This document shows positions 7,027-13,437 of a stretch of 13,437 bases of DNA, piece by piece. The first letter of the stretch is position 1, and each line of letters begins with the position of its first letter. Origin of the DNA: Crocinitomicaceae bacterium (GTDB taxonomy: Bacteria > Bacteroidota > Bacteroidia > Flavobacteriales_D > Crocinitomicaceae); assembly GCA_013215515.1 (NCBI GenBank), contig JABSPC010000472.1:1-13437 (forward strand), read 5' to 3'. The notes beneath the pieces were generated by a model, which saw nothing but the letters and a program-made list of their open reading frames with translations, made no database searches and was not told the origin of the DNA. The position numbers were made by a program, and so were the translations under genes.

Positions 7027-7944
7027 ATGGCTAAAACTAAAGATCCTGGATTAGGTTCGAAATACGATAATGAGGTCAAGAGGCTAATAAACGAAGATGG
7101 ATCGTACAACATCATTCGACATGGTGCTCTTCGGGGAATCAAAGATTTCTACAAGTTTTTAATTGATATTTCTTGGAATCGATTTTTACTCTATTCCCTT
7201 CTCGGTTACCTTATTATAAATGCCCTTTTTGCCTTAATCTATTTGGTCGTTGGTCTGGATCAAATTTCCGGACTAAATACGGATTCTTCTGACTTTTTTG
7301 AGGCTTATTTCTTTTCAGTTCAAACGCTTACCTCAGTTGGATATGGACAAATGTCACCAATTGGATTTGGAGCAAACCTTGTCGCTACAGCAGAATCTTT
7401 TATTGGTCTTATGAGTATAGCCTTAATAACGGGGCTTCTTTATGGACGATTTTCGAAACCCTCGAGTAAGCTCAAGTTCACAAAAAACATAATTATCGCT
7501 CCATTCGAGGATGGAAAAGCAGTTATGTTCAAAATGGTGAATCAGCGAAACTCCATTCTTTTAAATTCTGATGTCACTACGATTCTCAATATGGACGAAG
7601 GAACTGGAGATGGTAAATTCAATAAAACCTATTATCAATTAAAATTGCAGATTGACCACGTTAGTTTCTTTCCTCTTACTTGGACGATAGTTCACAAAAT
7701 TGATGAGAAATCTCCTTTTCATAGCATGAGCCTCGAGGACATAAAATCAAGAAATGCTGAAGTCATTGTTCTTATTGAAGCATTTGACGAGACCCACAGT
7801 CAAATGGTAACTGAGCGCAAATCTTACGGTGGAGATCAATGGCTAGACGGCATGAAATTCACTAAAAACTTCAAAACAAATTCCGATGGTAAAATTGAAT
7901 TGTTCATTGGTGATTTAGACTCGATGATTAAAGTAGAGGAATAA
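7027..7944 (+). CDS. Inward-rectifier (KirBac-type) potassium channel
   Basis: The 305-residue protein has the full Kir layout. An N-terminal stretch containing NEDGSYNIIRHG is followed by an amphipathic slide helix at about residues 39-50 and TM1 at about 53-76. The pore helix (about 90-101) leads into the K+ selectivity filter TSVGYG at residues 102-107. TM2 runs from about 115 to 140 and ends in YGRFSKP. Residues about 150-300 form the cytoplasmic immunoglobulin-like domain, including the FKMVNQRNS strand and the PLTWTIVHKIDEKSPF segment typical of the family. Four subunits would form a K+ channel in the inner membrane, gated by the cytoplasmic domain and possibly lipids. It lies 25 nt before queE on the same strand. 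The assignment is firm; the physiological trigger is unknown. Confidence 0.95.
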   Translation: MAKTKDPGLGSKYDNEVKRLINEDGSYNIIRHGALRGIKDFYKFLIDISWNRFLLYSLLGYLIINALFALIYLVVGLDQISGLNTDSSDFFEAYFFSVQTLTSVGYGQMSPIGFGANLVATAESFIGLMSIALITGLLYGRFSKPSSKLKFTKNIIIAPFEDGKAVMFKMVNQRNSILLNSDVTTILNMDEGTGDGKFNKTYYQLKLQIDHVSFFPLTWTIVHKIDEKSPFHSMSLEDIKSRNAEVIVLIEAFDETHSQMVTERKSYGGDQWLDGMKFTKNFKTNSDGKIELFIGDLDSMIKVEE

Positions 7945-7956
7945 GTTCAATTTTAG

Positions 7957-7964
7957 TATTTTTG
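7957..7964 (+). promoter_or_regulatory. Possible -7 box just ahead of queE
   Basis: TATTTTTG matches TAnnTTTG exactly and ends 5 nt before the queE ATG. No convincing TTTG is found 17-23 nt upstream. If active, it would give a nearly leaderless queE transcript. Confidence 0.4.
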
Positions 7965-7969
7965 ATCCA

Positions 7970-8593
7970 ATGAGTTTAGATTCAAATAACGTGAAAGAAG
8001 GACTTCCAATTATGGAACAATTCTACACAATTCAAGGTGAAGGTTTTTACAGTGGTAGAGCGGCCTATTTTATACGAATAGCTGGATGCGATGTTGGTTG
8101 CGTTTGGTGCGATGTGAAAGAAAGCTGGAACGCTGGAGATCACGAGTATCAGACGGTTAAATCATTAATTGACAATGTACTCGAAACCAAATCGGATTTT
8201 TGCGTTATCACGGGTGGAGAACCTTGTATGTACGATTTGAACGAACTAACCAACTTACTAAAAGAAAACGGAATTGAAGTGGCTTTAGAGACCTCTGGAT
8301 GTTATGATCTTAAAGGTCAAATTGACTGGTATTGCTTCTCTCCAAAAAAATTCAAAGCCCCTGTTGAAGATGCCTATTCAAATGCGAACGAACTCAAGGT
8401 AATTATTAGCCATCCATCAGATTTTGAGTGGGCAGAGCAACATGCCGCGAAAGTTTCAAAAGATTGTAAATTATTCCTGCAACCCGAATGGTCGAAACAG
8501 GAACGGTTTTTGTCTAAGATCATTGATTACGTGAAGGAACACCCGAATTGGAACATTTCTTTGCAGACACACAAATTTATGAACATACCTTAA
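7970..8593 (+). CDS. queE: 7-carboxy-7-deazaguanine synthase (radical SAM)
   Basis: QueE converts 6-carboxy-5,6,7,8-tetrahydropterin to 7-carboxy-7-deazaguanine, the radical-SAM step of preQ0 and queuosine synthesis, in the cytoplasm. The 207-residue length is usual for the short Bacteroidota form. Visible motifs are MEQFYTIQGEGFYSGRAAYF at residues 15-34, and the cluster motif CX3CX2C (C40, C44, C47 in GCDVGCVWCDVK) for the [4Fe-4S]-SAM site. Also seen are TGGEP at 81-85, LETSG at 106-110 and FSPKKFKAP at 123-131. The C-terminal SLQTHKFMNIP is the family's usual ending, so the gene is complete. The start at 7970 is preferred over the ATG at residue 15, because the latter would begin directly at the conserved substrate-binding stretch. 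The partners queC and queD are not in the window. The next gene begins 2 nt after the stop. Confidence 0.96.
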   Translation: MSLDSNNVKEGLPIMEQFYTIQGEGFYSGRAAYFIRIAGCDVGCVWCDVKESWNAGDHEYQTVKSLIDNVLETKSDFCVITGGEPCMYDLNELTNLLKENGIEVALETSGCYDLKGQIDWYCFSPKKFKAPVEDAYSNANELKVIISHPSDFEWAEQHAAKVSKDCKLFLQPEWSKQERFLSKIIDYVKEHPNWNISLQTHKFMNIP

Positions 8594-8595
8594 TT

Positions 8596-10602
8596 ATGAA
8601 GTATATATTTATTCTATTAACCCTTTTTACATTTTCTAATTGTGCTACTTCGCAAGGTTATTCTATAACCAATAAAAAGGCCATTAAGCTTTTTGAACTA
8701 GCGCTAAAAGCACCTCGTGAATCTAAAATTGAAGGAACGAACACTCCAAACTTCCCTGAAGGACTGAAACTTTTGGCAAAAGCACTGGAAAAGGAACCAA
8801 AATTCTGGGAGGCTCATGTATTGGCTGGAGAATTTGAAGAAAACATAAATAATTATGATGCAGCAATTCGGCATTACGTTGCGGCGCTTTCGATCAAGCC
8901 AAATCATGGCAGAACAGGGAGCACTTATTTTTACTTGGCCAATTTGCAGCACGCGACAGGAGATTATGACAATGCTATTCGAAACTTAGATATTTATTTA
9001 AACAATAGAAATGCAAGTCCTGAACTTCAAGCAAATGCAAGCGAAATAAGGCGTAATTGTGTTTTCGCAAGAGATGCAATCTTAAACCCATTGCCTTTTG
9101 AGCCTATCAATGCTGGGTCTGGAATCAATACGGCTCAACCTGAGTACTTCCCAACAATTACCGTTGATGGAAAAACGATTTTATTTACACGAAGAATAAA
9201 AGACGGACGTGTTCGTACTGCATTTAAGGAACAAGAAGATTTCTTCGTTTCTCAATTGGTTGAAAATCGTTGGGCGACAGCAGTTCCAATGCCGGATAAT
9301 GTTAACACGGTAAATAATGAAGGTGCACCAACTATTTCGGCAGATGGTAGAACATTGGTCTTCGTTGGATGTCCAGATGCTTCAGGAACGGATTATGGAG
9401 CTAATAGAACCGGTCGTGGTAGTTGTGATTTATTCATCACGCATCGACTGGGTAACCGATGGTCAAACCCTGAGAACCTTCCTGGCATGCTTAACTCAAT
9501 GCATTGGGAAACACAACCGTCACTATCTGCAGATGGCAAAACAATGTATTTCATTCGTGGTTTGAGAGGTAGAAATGCTTCAAATAATTCTGACATCTAT
9601 GTTTCGCACAAAGACGAAAACGATAACTGGAGTAATCCAAAAAGACTTCCAGATCATATTAACACAAAGAAGAGAGAAGAGTCTGTTTTAATTCACACGG
9701 ATGGTAAAACGCTTTACTTTGCATCACGTGGACATATTGGAATGGGTGGATCGGATTTGTACGTTACACGAATGGACGACCAAGGGAATTGGTCAATGCC
9801 TAAAAACTTAGGATACCCTATCAATACAAAATTCGATGAGAATTCACTGATGGTATCGCCAGAAGGAGAAGTTGCATTTTTTGCTTCGAACAGAGAAGGT
9901 GGATATGGTGATCTAGACATCTACTACTTCACAATGCCAGAGCCAATGCGCCCTACGAAGACTTTGTATTTTGAAGGCTTGGTATACTACATTAAAACAA
10001 AAGCTCCACTTCCAGGTAAATTTACATTAATTGATTTAGAAACTGGACTGGAAGTAATGTCGGCTGAGGCAGATGCTTTAACAGGAGAATTTGTTGTTCC
10101 ACTTCCTGTAAATAAGGAATACGCACTAAACGTAAATTATCCTGGATACCTCTTCTTTTCTCAGAACTTCGACATGAAAAATCCTGAGAATCTTGAAGCG
10201 ATTCATTTGGACGTTCCTATGGTTCCTATTGGCGGTGGACCTCCGGTTCAACTTGCCAATGTATTCTTTGATGTAAATAAGGCAACATTGAGAAAGAAAT
10301 CATATATCGAATTAGATAAACTGGTTGAGTTCTTGAACGACAACCCTGAGATTAGAATAGAAATTGGAGGTCATACGGATGTACGTGGATCGAACAACCT
10401 TGTGCTATCTCAGAACAGAGCGAAAGCAGTTTACTCCTATTTGTTTTCTAAAGATGTTGTAGCTGAACGCATGGAGTACAAAGGTTATGGAAGTTCAGTT
10501 CCAAATATCACTGCTGCGGAAATTGCTAATTTACCAACTGAAATGCAAGAAGAAGCACATCAAGCTAATAGGCGTACCGAATACAAAATTTTGAGTGAAT
10601 GA
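8596..10602 (+). CDS. porE: PorE-like envelope protein: TPR, beta-propeller, CRD and OmpA domains
   Basis: I place the start at 8596, 2 nt after the queE stop, because it opens a signal sequence (MKYIFILLTLFTFSNC). An earlier ATG at 8548 would lie inside queE. C16 may be a lipidation site, although N at -1 is unusual. The 668 residues show TPR-like helices at about 25-165 and a propeller with PD40 repeats at about 180-447 (FPTITVDGKTILF, APTISADGRTLVF, PSLSADGKTMYF and similar). A carboxypeptidase-regulatory-like domain covers about 457-545. An OmpA peptidoglycan-binding domain covers about 555-668, with GGHTDVRGSN and D595/R608 as likely diaminopimelate contacts. This order and length match PorE (PG1058 of Porphyromonas gingivalis), a T9SS envelope component. 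Similar proteins are common in the phylum, so orthology is probable rather than proven. Two T9SS cargo genes lie nearby. Confidence 0.88.
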   Translation: MKYIFILLTLFTFSNCATSQGYSITNKKAIKLFELALKAPRESKIEGTNTPNFPEGLKLLAKALEKEPKFWEAHVLAGEFEENINNYDAAIRHYVAALSIKPNHGRTGSTYFYLANLQHATGDYDNAIRNLDIYLNNRNASPELQANASEIRRNCVFARDAILNPLPFEPINAGSGINTAQPEYFPTITVDGKTILFTRRIKDGRVRTAFKEQEDFFVSQLVENRWATAVPMPDNVNTVNNEGAPTISADGRTLVFVGCPDASGTDYGANRTGRGSCDLFITHRLGNRWSNPENLPGMLNSMHWETQPSLSADGKTMYFIRGLRGRNASNNSDIYVSHKDENDNWSNPKRLPDHINTKKREESVLIHTDGKTLYFASRGHIGMGGSDLYVTRMDDQGNWSMPKNLGYPINTKFDENSLMVSPEGEVAFFASNREGGYGDLDIYYFTMPEPMRPTKTLYFEGLVYYIKTKAPLPGKFTLIDLETGLEVMSAEADALTGEFVVPLPVNKEYALNVNYPGYLFFSQNFDMKNPENLEAIHLDVPMVPIGGGPPVQLANVFFDVNKATLRKKSYIELDKLVEFLNDNPEIRIEIGGHTDVRGSNNLVLSQNRAKAVYSYLFSKDVVAERMEYKGYGSSVPNITAAEIANLPTEMQEEAHQANRRTEYKILSE

Positions 10603-11558
10603 TTCATTTATTTCGTTTAGCGAGACCACTGAACTTACTTATTATCGCCTTGACCATGTACGGTTTGGGATGGTATTTCAATGGGGCCGTTGAATACTCT
10701 GAAAACACAGGTGTTCGAAGTGTCTACTTTTTTCTTCTTGTTTTCTCAACCGTCTTAATTGCTGCGGCAGGAAACATTATCAATGATTATTTTGACGTAA
10801 GAGCCGATAGAATCAATAAACCAGACCGACTCATCATTGGAAAGTATGTTAAACGCCGTGTTGCCATCGTGTTGCATTGGGGATTGAATTTTATCGCGTT
10901 TAGTATTGCCATTTTTCTTAGTTGGAAACTGGAAACATTCTGGTACGTCTTTATCCACTTGCTTTCGATCAATATCCTCTGGTACTATTCGTCTTACTTT
11001 AAGCGCAAATTGTTTACCGGAAATATTCTAATCGCAGGACTTACGGGGATGGTTCCACTCTTGGTCGGGCTTTATTTTTACCAGAGTCATAAATTATTGG
11101 AAAGCCAAATTCAAAACCACTTTATCTACCCTTTTGAGCAATTCAATGATGATAACTTCATTGTACTCCTTTCCTTCGCTTTGGCTGGGTTTGCCTTCCT
11201 ATTGAACTTCGCCAGAGAAGTCGTAAAAGACATGGAAGACGTTGAGGGAGATCAATTAATTCGAGCGAAGACAGTTCCAATCGTTTTTGGATTTAAAAAG
11301 TCAAAACTCATCATTTCAACAATTCTATTTTCAGCTATTGCAGGAATTGGATTTTTCTTCATCCAGTTCAAGGAAACTGACCCAATAGTATTTCTATTAA
11401 TCGGATTATCAACGCTTTTGATTCTGGCTGCATTCATTCTGTTGCTCAGAGCGAATGACAAATCGAAATATAAAATGATCAATGCTTGTATCAAACTGGC
11501 AATGGTATTCGGTCTCCTCTCTCCTATTTACTGGAAACTTCTCATTATTTATGGCTAA
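10599..11558 (+). CDS. UbiA-family prenyltransferase
   Basis: The 319-residue integral membrane protein joins a polyprenyl diphosphate to an acceptor. Both Mg-diphosphate motifs are present: NDYFDVRAD with N62, D66 and D70, and KDMEDVEGD with D211, D214 and D218. About eight or nine hydrophobic helices surround them, and the second motif is preceded by FLLNFAREVV. Flavobacterial proteins like this are often annotated as geranylgeranylglycerol-phosphate geranylgeranyltransferase-like, but the acceptor cannot be read from the sequence. Menaquinone (MenA), heme O (CtaB) and other lipid acceptors are alternatives. The start overlaps the stop of the PorE-like gene as ATGA, and its own last 8 nt overlap maf, so it is embedded in an operon. 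Confidence 0.9.
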   Translation: MIHLFRLARPLNLLIIALTMYGLGWYFNGAVEYSENTGVRSVYFFLLVFSTVLIAAAGNIINDYFDVRADRINKPDRLIIGKYVKRRVAIVLHWGLNFIAFSIAIFLSWKLETFWYVFIHLLSINILWYYSSYFKRKLFTGNILIAGLTGMVPLLVGLYFYQSHKLLESQIQNHFIYPFEQFNDDNFIVLLSFALAGFAFLLNFAREVVKDMEDVEGDQLIRAKTVPIVFGFKKSKLIISTILFSAIAGIGFFFIQFKETDPIVFLLIGLSTLLILAAFILLLRANDKSKYKMINACIKLAMVFGLLSPIYWKLLIIYG

Positions 11559-12123
11559 AATAAAAATTGTACTTGGCTCAAAATCACCAAGACGTCAAGA
11601 ACTGGTAAAAGAACTTGGTTTTGAAGTTGAAGTCCGAATTAAGGAAGTTGATGAAGTTTATCCAGACACACTGACCTTAGTAGACGTTCCTGAATTTCTT
11701 GCAAAGCTCAAGTCAGCGCCTTTAGTATCGAATTTAGAAGACAATGAAGTTCTCCTTACATCTGATACGGTTGTGATTCATAACGGAGCACTTTTGGGTA
11801 AACCGAAAGATCGCGAGGATGCAATTCAAATGTTAAAGCGACTATCCAACTCTTCCCACACTGTAGTGACAGGAGTGAGTTTGATCTCAACTAAAAAGAC
11901 ACATTCGTTTTCAAGTCATACCGAGGTTTACTTCTCTGAGATCTCAGAAACGGACATTATCACATACGTTGATCAATACAAACCTTTCGACAAGGCTGGT
12001 TCTTACGGCATTCAAGAATGGCTAGGCTATATCAGCGTTGAAAAGATTGACGGGTGTTATTACAATGTAATGGGACTTCCACTTCATGATACTTACAAAG
12101 CGATCACAGCTAACTTCATTTAA
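11551..12123 (+). CDS. maf: Maf nucleotide pyrophosphatase
   Basis: Maf proteins hydrolyse non-canonical or selected nucleoside triphosphates to the monophosphate and pyrophosphate, limiting their incorporation. From the ATG at 11551 the protein has 190 residues, the normal length. It opens with IVLGSKSPRRQELV (residues 6-19), the conserved nucleotide-binding S-x-R-R loop. TSDTVV at about 70-75 contains the catalytic D72, GKP is at 83-85, and FDKAGSYGIQEW is at 146-157. The last motif resembles the dTTP/UTP pyrophosphatase (YhdE) subgroup. An earlier in-frame ATG at 11482 is rejected because it would add 23 residues that overlap ubiA and precede the family start. It overlaps the ubiA-family gene by 8 nt and is followed after 2 nt by the DUF2007 gene. 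Confidence 0.94.
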   Translation: MAKIKIVLGSKSPRRQELVKELGFEVEVRIKEVDEVYPDTLTLVDVPEFLAKLKSAPLVSNLEDNEVLLTSDTVVIHNGALLGKPKDREDAIQMLKRLSNSSHTVVTGVSLISTKKTHSFSSHTEVYFSEISETDIITYVDQYKPFDKAGSYGIQEWLGYISVEKIDGCYYNVMGLPLHDTYKAITANFI

Positions 12124-12125
12124 TT

Positions 12126-12515
12126 ATGTCGGAATGGAATACAATTCATAAGACGGAAGACTATTCCTTCGCCCACATTATAAAAGCACATCTAGAGGCT
12201 GAAGAAATCGAAGTTCTTTTGTTGGACCAATTAACCAATACTTATGCTCCTTTTAGCTCGGTGTATCATGGGGGAATTCGAATTCAAGTTCGAGAACCCG
12301 ATATTGAAAAAGCCATTCAAATTCTGATAGACAAGGACTATACCATTCTCCAAAAGGCTAAACCGAACAAAGTTTTTGATGCCCTCGCTAAATTCACAAG
12401 GAAGATTTCACTCTTCGATAAAATGAGAATAGAGGCCGCTGTGCTTACTTTAGTTACAATTGTGCTTGCTATCGCTTTGTTCATCATTTATATTTCCGTG
12501 AAGGACTTGAAATGA
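12126..12515 (+). CDS. DUF2007-type small protein with C-terminal membrane anchor
   Basis: This is a 129-residue protein. Residues about 1-75 match DUF2007 (putative signal-transducing domain, a small ferredoxin-like alpha/beta fold). The signs are a helix that spans EDYSFAHIIKAHLEAEEIEV, the strand VLLLDQLTN, and GGIRIQVREPDIEKAIQIL. A basic linker (KFTRKISLFDKMR) leads into one hydrophobic helix at about residues 103-125, with a short KDLK tail. The N-terminal domain probably faces the cytoplasm. The function of DUF2007 is not known; a ligand-binding or PII-like role has been suggested from its fold only. It begins 2 nt after the maf stop, so it is translated from the same message. Confidence 0.85.
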   Translation: MSEWNTIHKTEDYSFAHIIKAHLEAEEIEVLLLDQLTNTYAPFSSVYHGGIRIQVREPDIEKAIQILIDKDYTILQKAKPNKVFDALAKFTRKISLFDKMRIEAAVLTLVTIVLAIALFIIYISVKDLK

Positions 12516-12536
12516 AGATTCTGAATCTTTTTCTCG

Positions 12537-12544
12537 TATTTTTG
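12537..12544 (+). promoter_or_regulatory. Possible -7 box for the RluA-family gene
   Basis: TATTTTTG matches TAnnTTTG exactly, 22 nt after the DUF2007 stop. No good -33 TTTG lies at the right distance. Transcription would start near 12549, close to the proposed non-ATG start of the next gene. The box also falls inside a 24-codon ORF, so it could be chance in T-rich DNA. Confidence 0.4.
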
Positions 12545-12551
12545 TCCCTTC

Positions 12552-13437
12552 ATTTTAAAAACAAACGCCATCATCACACTCGATAAATATTTCACTCCTT
12601 TCAAAGCCTCAATCAGTGGCTTAGAAGTTCCGACAAAATTTACTTTTCCATTTTTCTACGATCCAAATCCTTTAAGTGTTATTGCTGTTGAGGAGCTTCA
12701 ATCTTACATTCAAAATCAAATGAACTGGGATCATGATTTTGGCTTGGATCCAAATTCAGAAAAAGGAGCAGGGAAAATGTTCGGTGTTTTAGTTGTTCAA
12801 AATGAAGAAGGAGAGCTAGGTTATTTATCAGCGTTTTCGGGGAAGATTGCCAATTCAAACTTGCACTTGGGGTTTGTTCCACCTGTTTTTGACATGCTCG
12901 ATCCGAATGGCTTTTTTGTTAGAGACATGAATGAACTTAGCGAGATTAACAAGGTTACCGCTGAACTATTAAGTAACCCCGAGGTTGAAATTCGAAAAAC
13001 ATTGGCTGAACAATATGTCAGCGAATCCAAAATTGAAATTGAAGCCCACAGAGAGAAAATGCGTATTGCTAAAAGTGAACGCAAAATTCGTCGCATGGAA
13101 GGCGATATTGAAATGACCAACGATGCTTTTAGAATTCTTGAAAAAGAACTTTCGAAAGAAAGCATGATGTACAAACATCAGTTAAAAGTTCTCACTGAAG
13201 AATGGACAGTAAAGATTAACGAGGCTCAAAGCAGTTTATCGGAGTTGATGAAGAGAATCAATTTCCTGAAAAAAGACCGCAAAAAGAAATCAAACATTTT
13301 ACAGCAAAAGCTTTTTGATCAATATGATTTCTTGAATCAAAATGGGAAGCTCAAAAATGTTCGACCTATTTTTAAAGACACTGCACTAAAGGTTCCGCCT
13401 TCTGCAGCCGGAGAATGTGCAGCGCCGAAATTATTGC
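12552..13437 (+). CDS. RluA-family pseudouridine synthase, N-terminal part (cut by window end)
   Basis: The frame is open from 12525 to the window end. It encodes the long N-terminal region that Bacteroidota RluA-type enzymes carry before the catalytic domain: LDKYFTPFKASISGLEVP, then TFPFFYDPNPLSVIAVEELQ, GKMFGVLVVQNEEGELGYLS, and AFSGKIANSNLHLGFVPPVF. A charged coiled coil follows at about residues 150-255 of this frame. The last visible stretch is KVPPSAAGECAAPKLL, the usual entrance to the catalytic part. The active-site HRLD motif lies outside, so the target RNA (tRNA U32, 23S U746 or other) cannot be judged. No ATG, GTG or TTG precedes the conserved start. The first in-frame ATG is at 12720, which would remove the conserved TFPF region. 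ATT at 12552 is the most plausible rare start, just after a -7 box; a base error or frameshift is the alternative. Confidence 0.78.
   Translation, partial: MLKTNAIITLDKYFTPFKASISGLEVPTKFTFPFFYDPNPLSVIAVEELQSYIQNQMNWDHDFGLDPNSEKGAGKMFGVLVVQNEEGELGYLSAFSGKIANSNLHLGFVPPVFDMLDPNGFFVRDMNELSEINKVTAELLSNPEVEIRKTLAEQYVSESKIEIEAHREKMRIAKSERKIRRMEGDIEMTNDAFRILEKELSKESMMYKHQLKVLTEEWTVKINEAQSSLSELMKRINFLKKDRKKKSNILQQKLFDQYDFLNQNGKLKNVRPIFKDTALKVPPSAAGECAAPKLL

Noticed and set aside
8548..8595. Upstream ATG that would extend the PorE-like protein by 16 residues
   Set aside because: It lies inside queE and would put hydrophilic residues ahead of a clear signal sequence that starts at 8596.
11482..11550. 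Upstream ATG that would extend Maf by 23 residues
   Set aside because: The added part overlaps the ubiA-family gene, and the family begins at the KIVLGSKSPRR motif just after the ATG at 11551.
12512..12586. 24-codon ORF with a three-histidine run as a his-type attenuation leader peptide
   Set aside because: The following gene is an RNA-modifying enzyme, not histidine synthesis, and there is no terminator/antiterminator pair after it.
12679..13178. Minus-strand ORFs of 67-117 codons opposite the RluA-family gene
   Set aside because: The plus frame carries recognisable family motifs throughout; the antisense frames are Ser/Phe-rich mirror products of its lysine/glutamate-rich coiled coil.
1..13437. 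CRISPR arrays, tRNA or rRNA genes, insertion sequences and prophage or defence genes
   Set aside because: I looked on both strands and saw no regular direct repeats, cloverleaf or rRNA sequence, transposase, integrase or defence-family motif.

Overview
The window comes from the chromosome of an AT-rich member of the Bacteroidota, most likely a marine-type Flavobacteriia. The signs are two secreted proteins that end in type IX secretion (T9SS) sorting domains, large TonB-dependent receptors (one with a carboxypeptidase-like N-terminal domain), promoters of the TAnnTTTG (-7) type, and almost no Shine-Dalgarno sequences. The genes split into two divergent halves at about 6482-6637.

Left half, all on the minus strand (6481 down to 1): two successive 'secreted T9SS cargo + TonB receptor' modules. 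Module A is a PCMD-like secreted protein (5534..6481) followed by a carboxypeptidase-domain TonB receptor (2987..5470), driven by a strong flavobacterial promoter at 6503..6532. A terminator-like hairpin sits only 10 nt before the receptor start. Module B begins with its own promoter and a recognisable cobalamin (B12) riboswitch at about 2765..2942. It continues with a DUF4465-like T9SS cargo protein (1680..2663), then a BtuB-like TonB receptor (1..1683, cut by the window edge) whose start overlaps the cargo stop by ATGA. A second perfect hairpin lies inside the signal-peptide codons of this receptor. The inferred picture is B12-repressible cobamide uptake, with a secreted, T9SS-attached surface protein feeding an outer-membrane transporter. 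Module A is a similar pair of unknown substrate.

Right half, all on the plus strand (6638 to 13437): a small unrecognised ORF, an inward-rectifier (KirBac-type) potassium channel, queE (queuosine/7-deazaguanine synthesis), a PorE-like TPR/beta-propeller/OmpA envelope protein, a UbiA-family prenyltransferase, a Maf nucleotide pyrophosphatase, a DUF2007 membrane protein and the start of a Bacteroidota-type RluA pseudouridine synthase. From queE to the DUF2007 gene, neighbours overlap by 4-8 nt or are 2 nt apart, so they probably form one operon. The RluA gene has its own apparent -7 box and no in-frame ATG at the expected start.

I saw no tRNA, rRNA, CRISPR array, transposase or attachment site. 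The most interesting material is the riboswitch-controlled T9SS cargo/BtuB operon and the paired hairpins at both cargo/receptor junctions.
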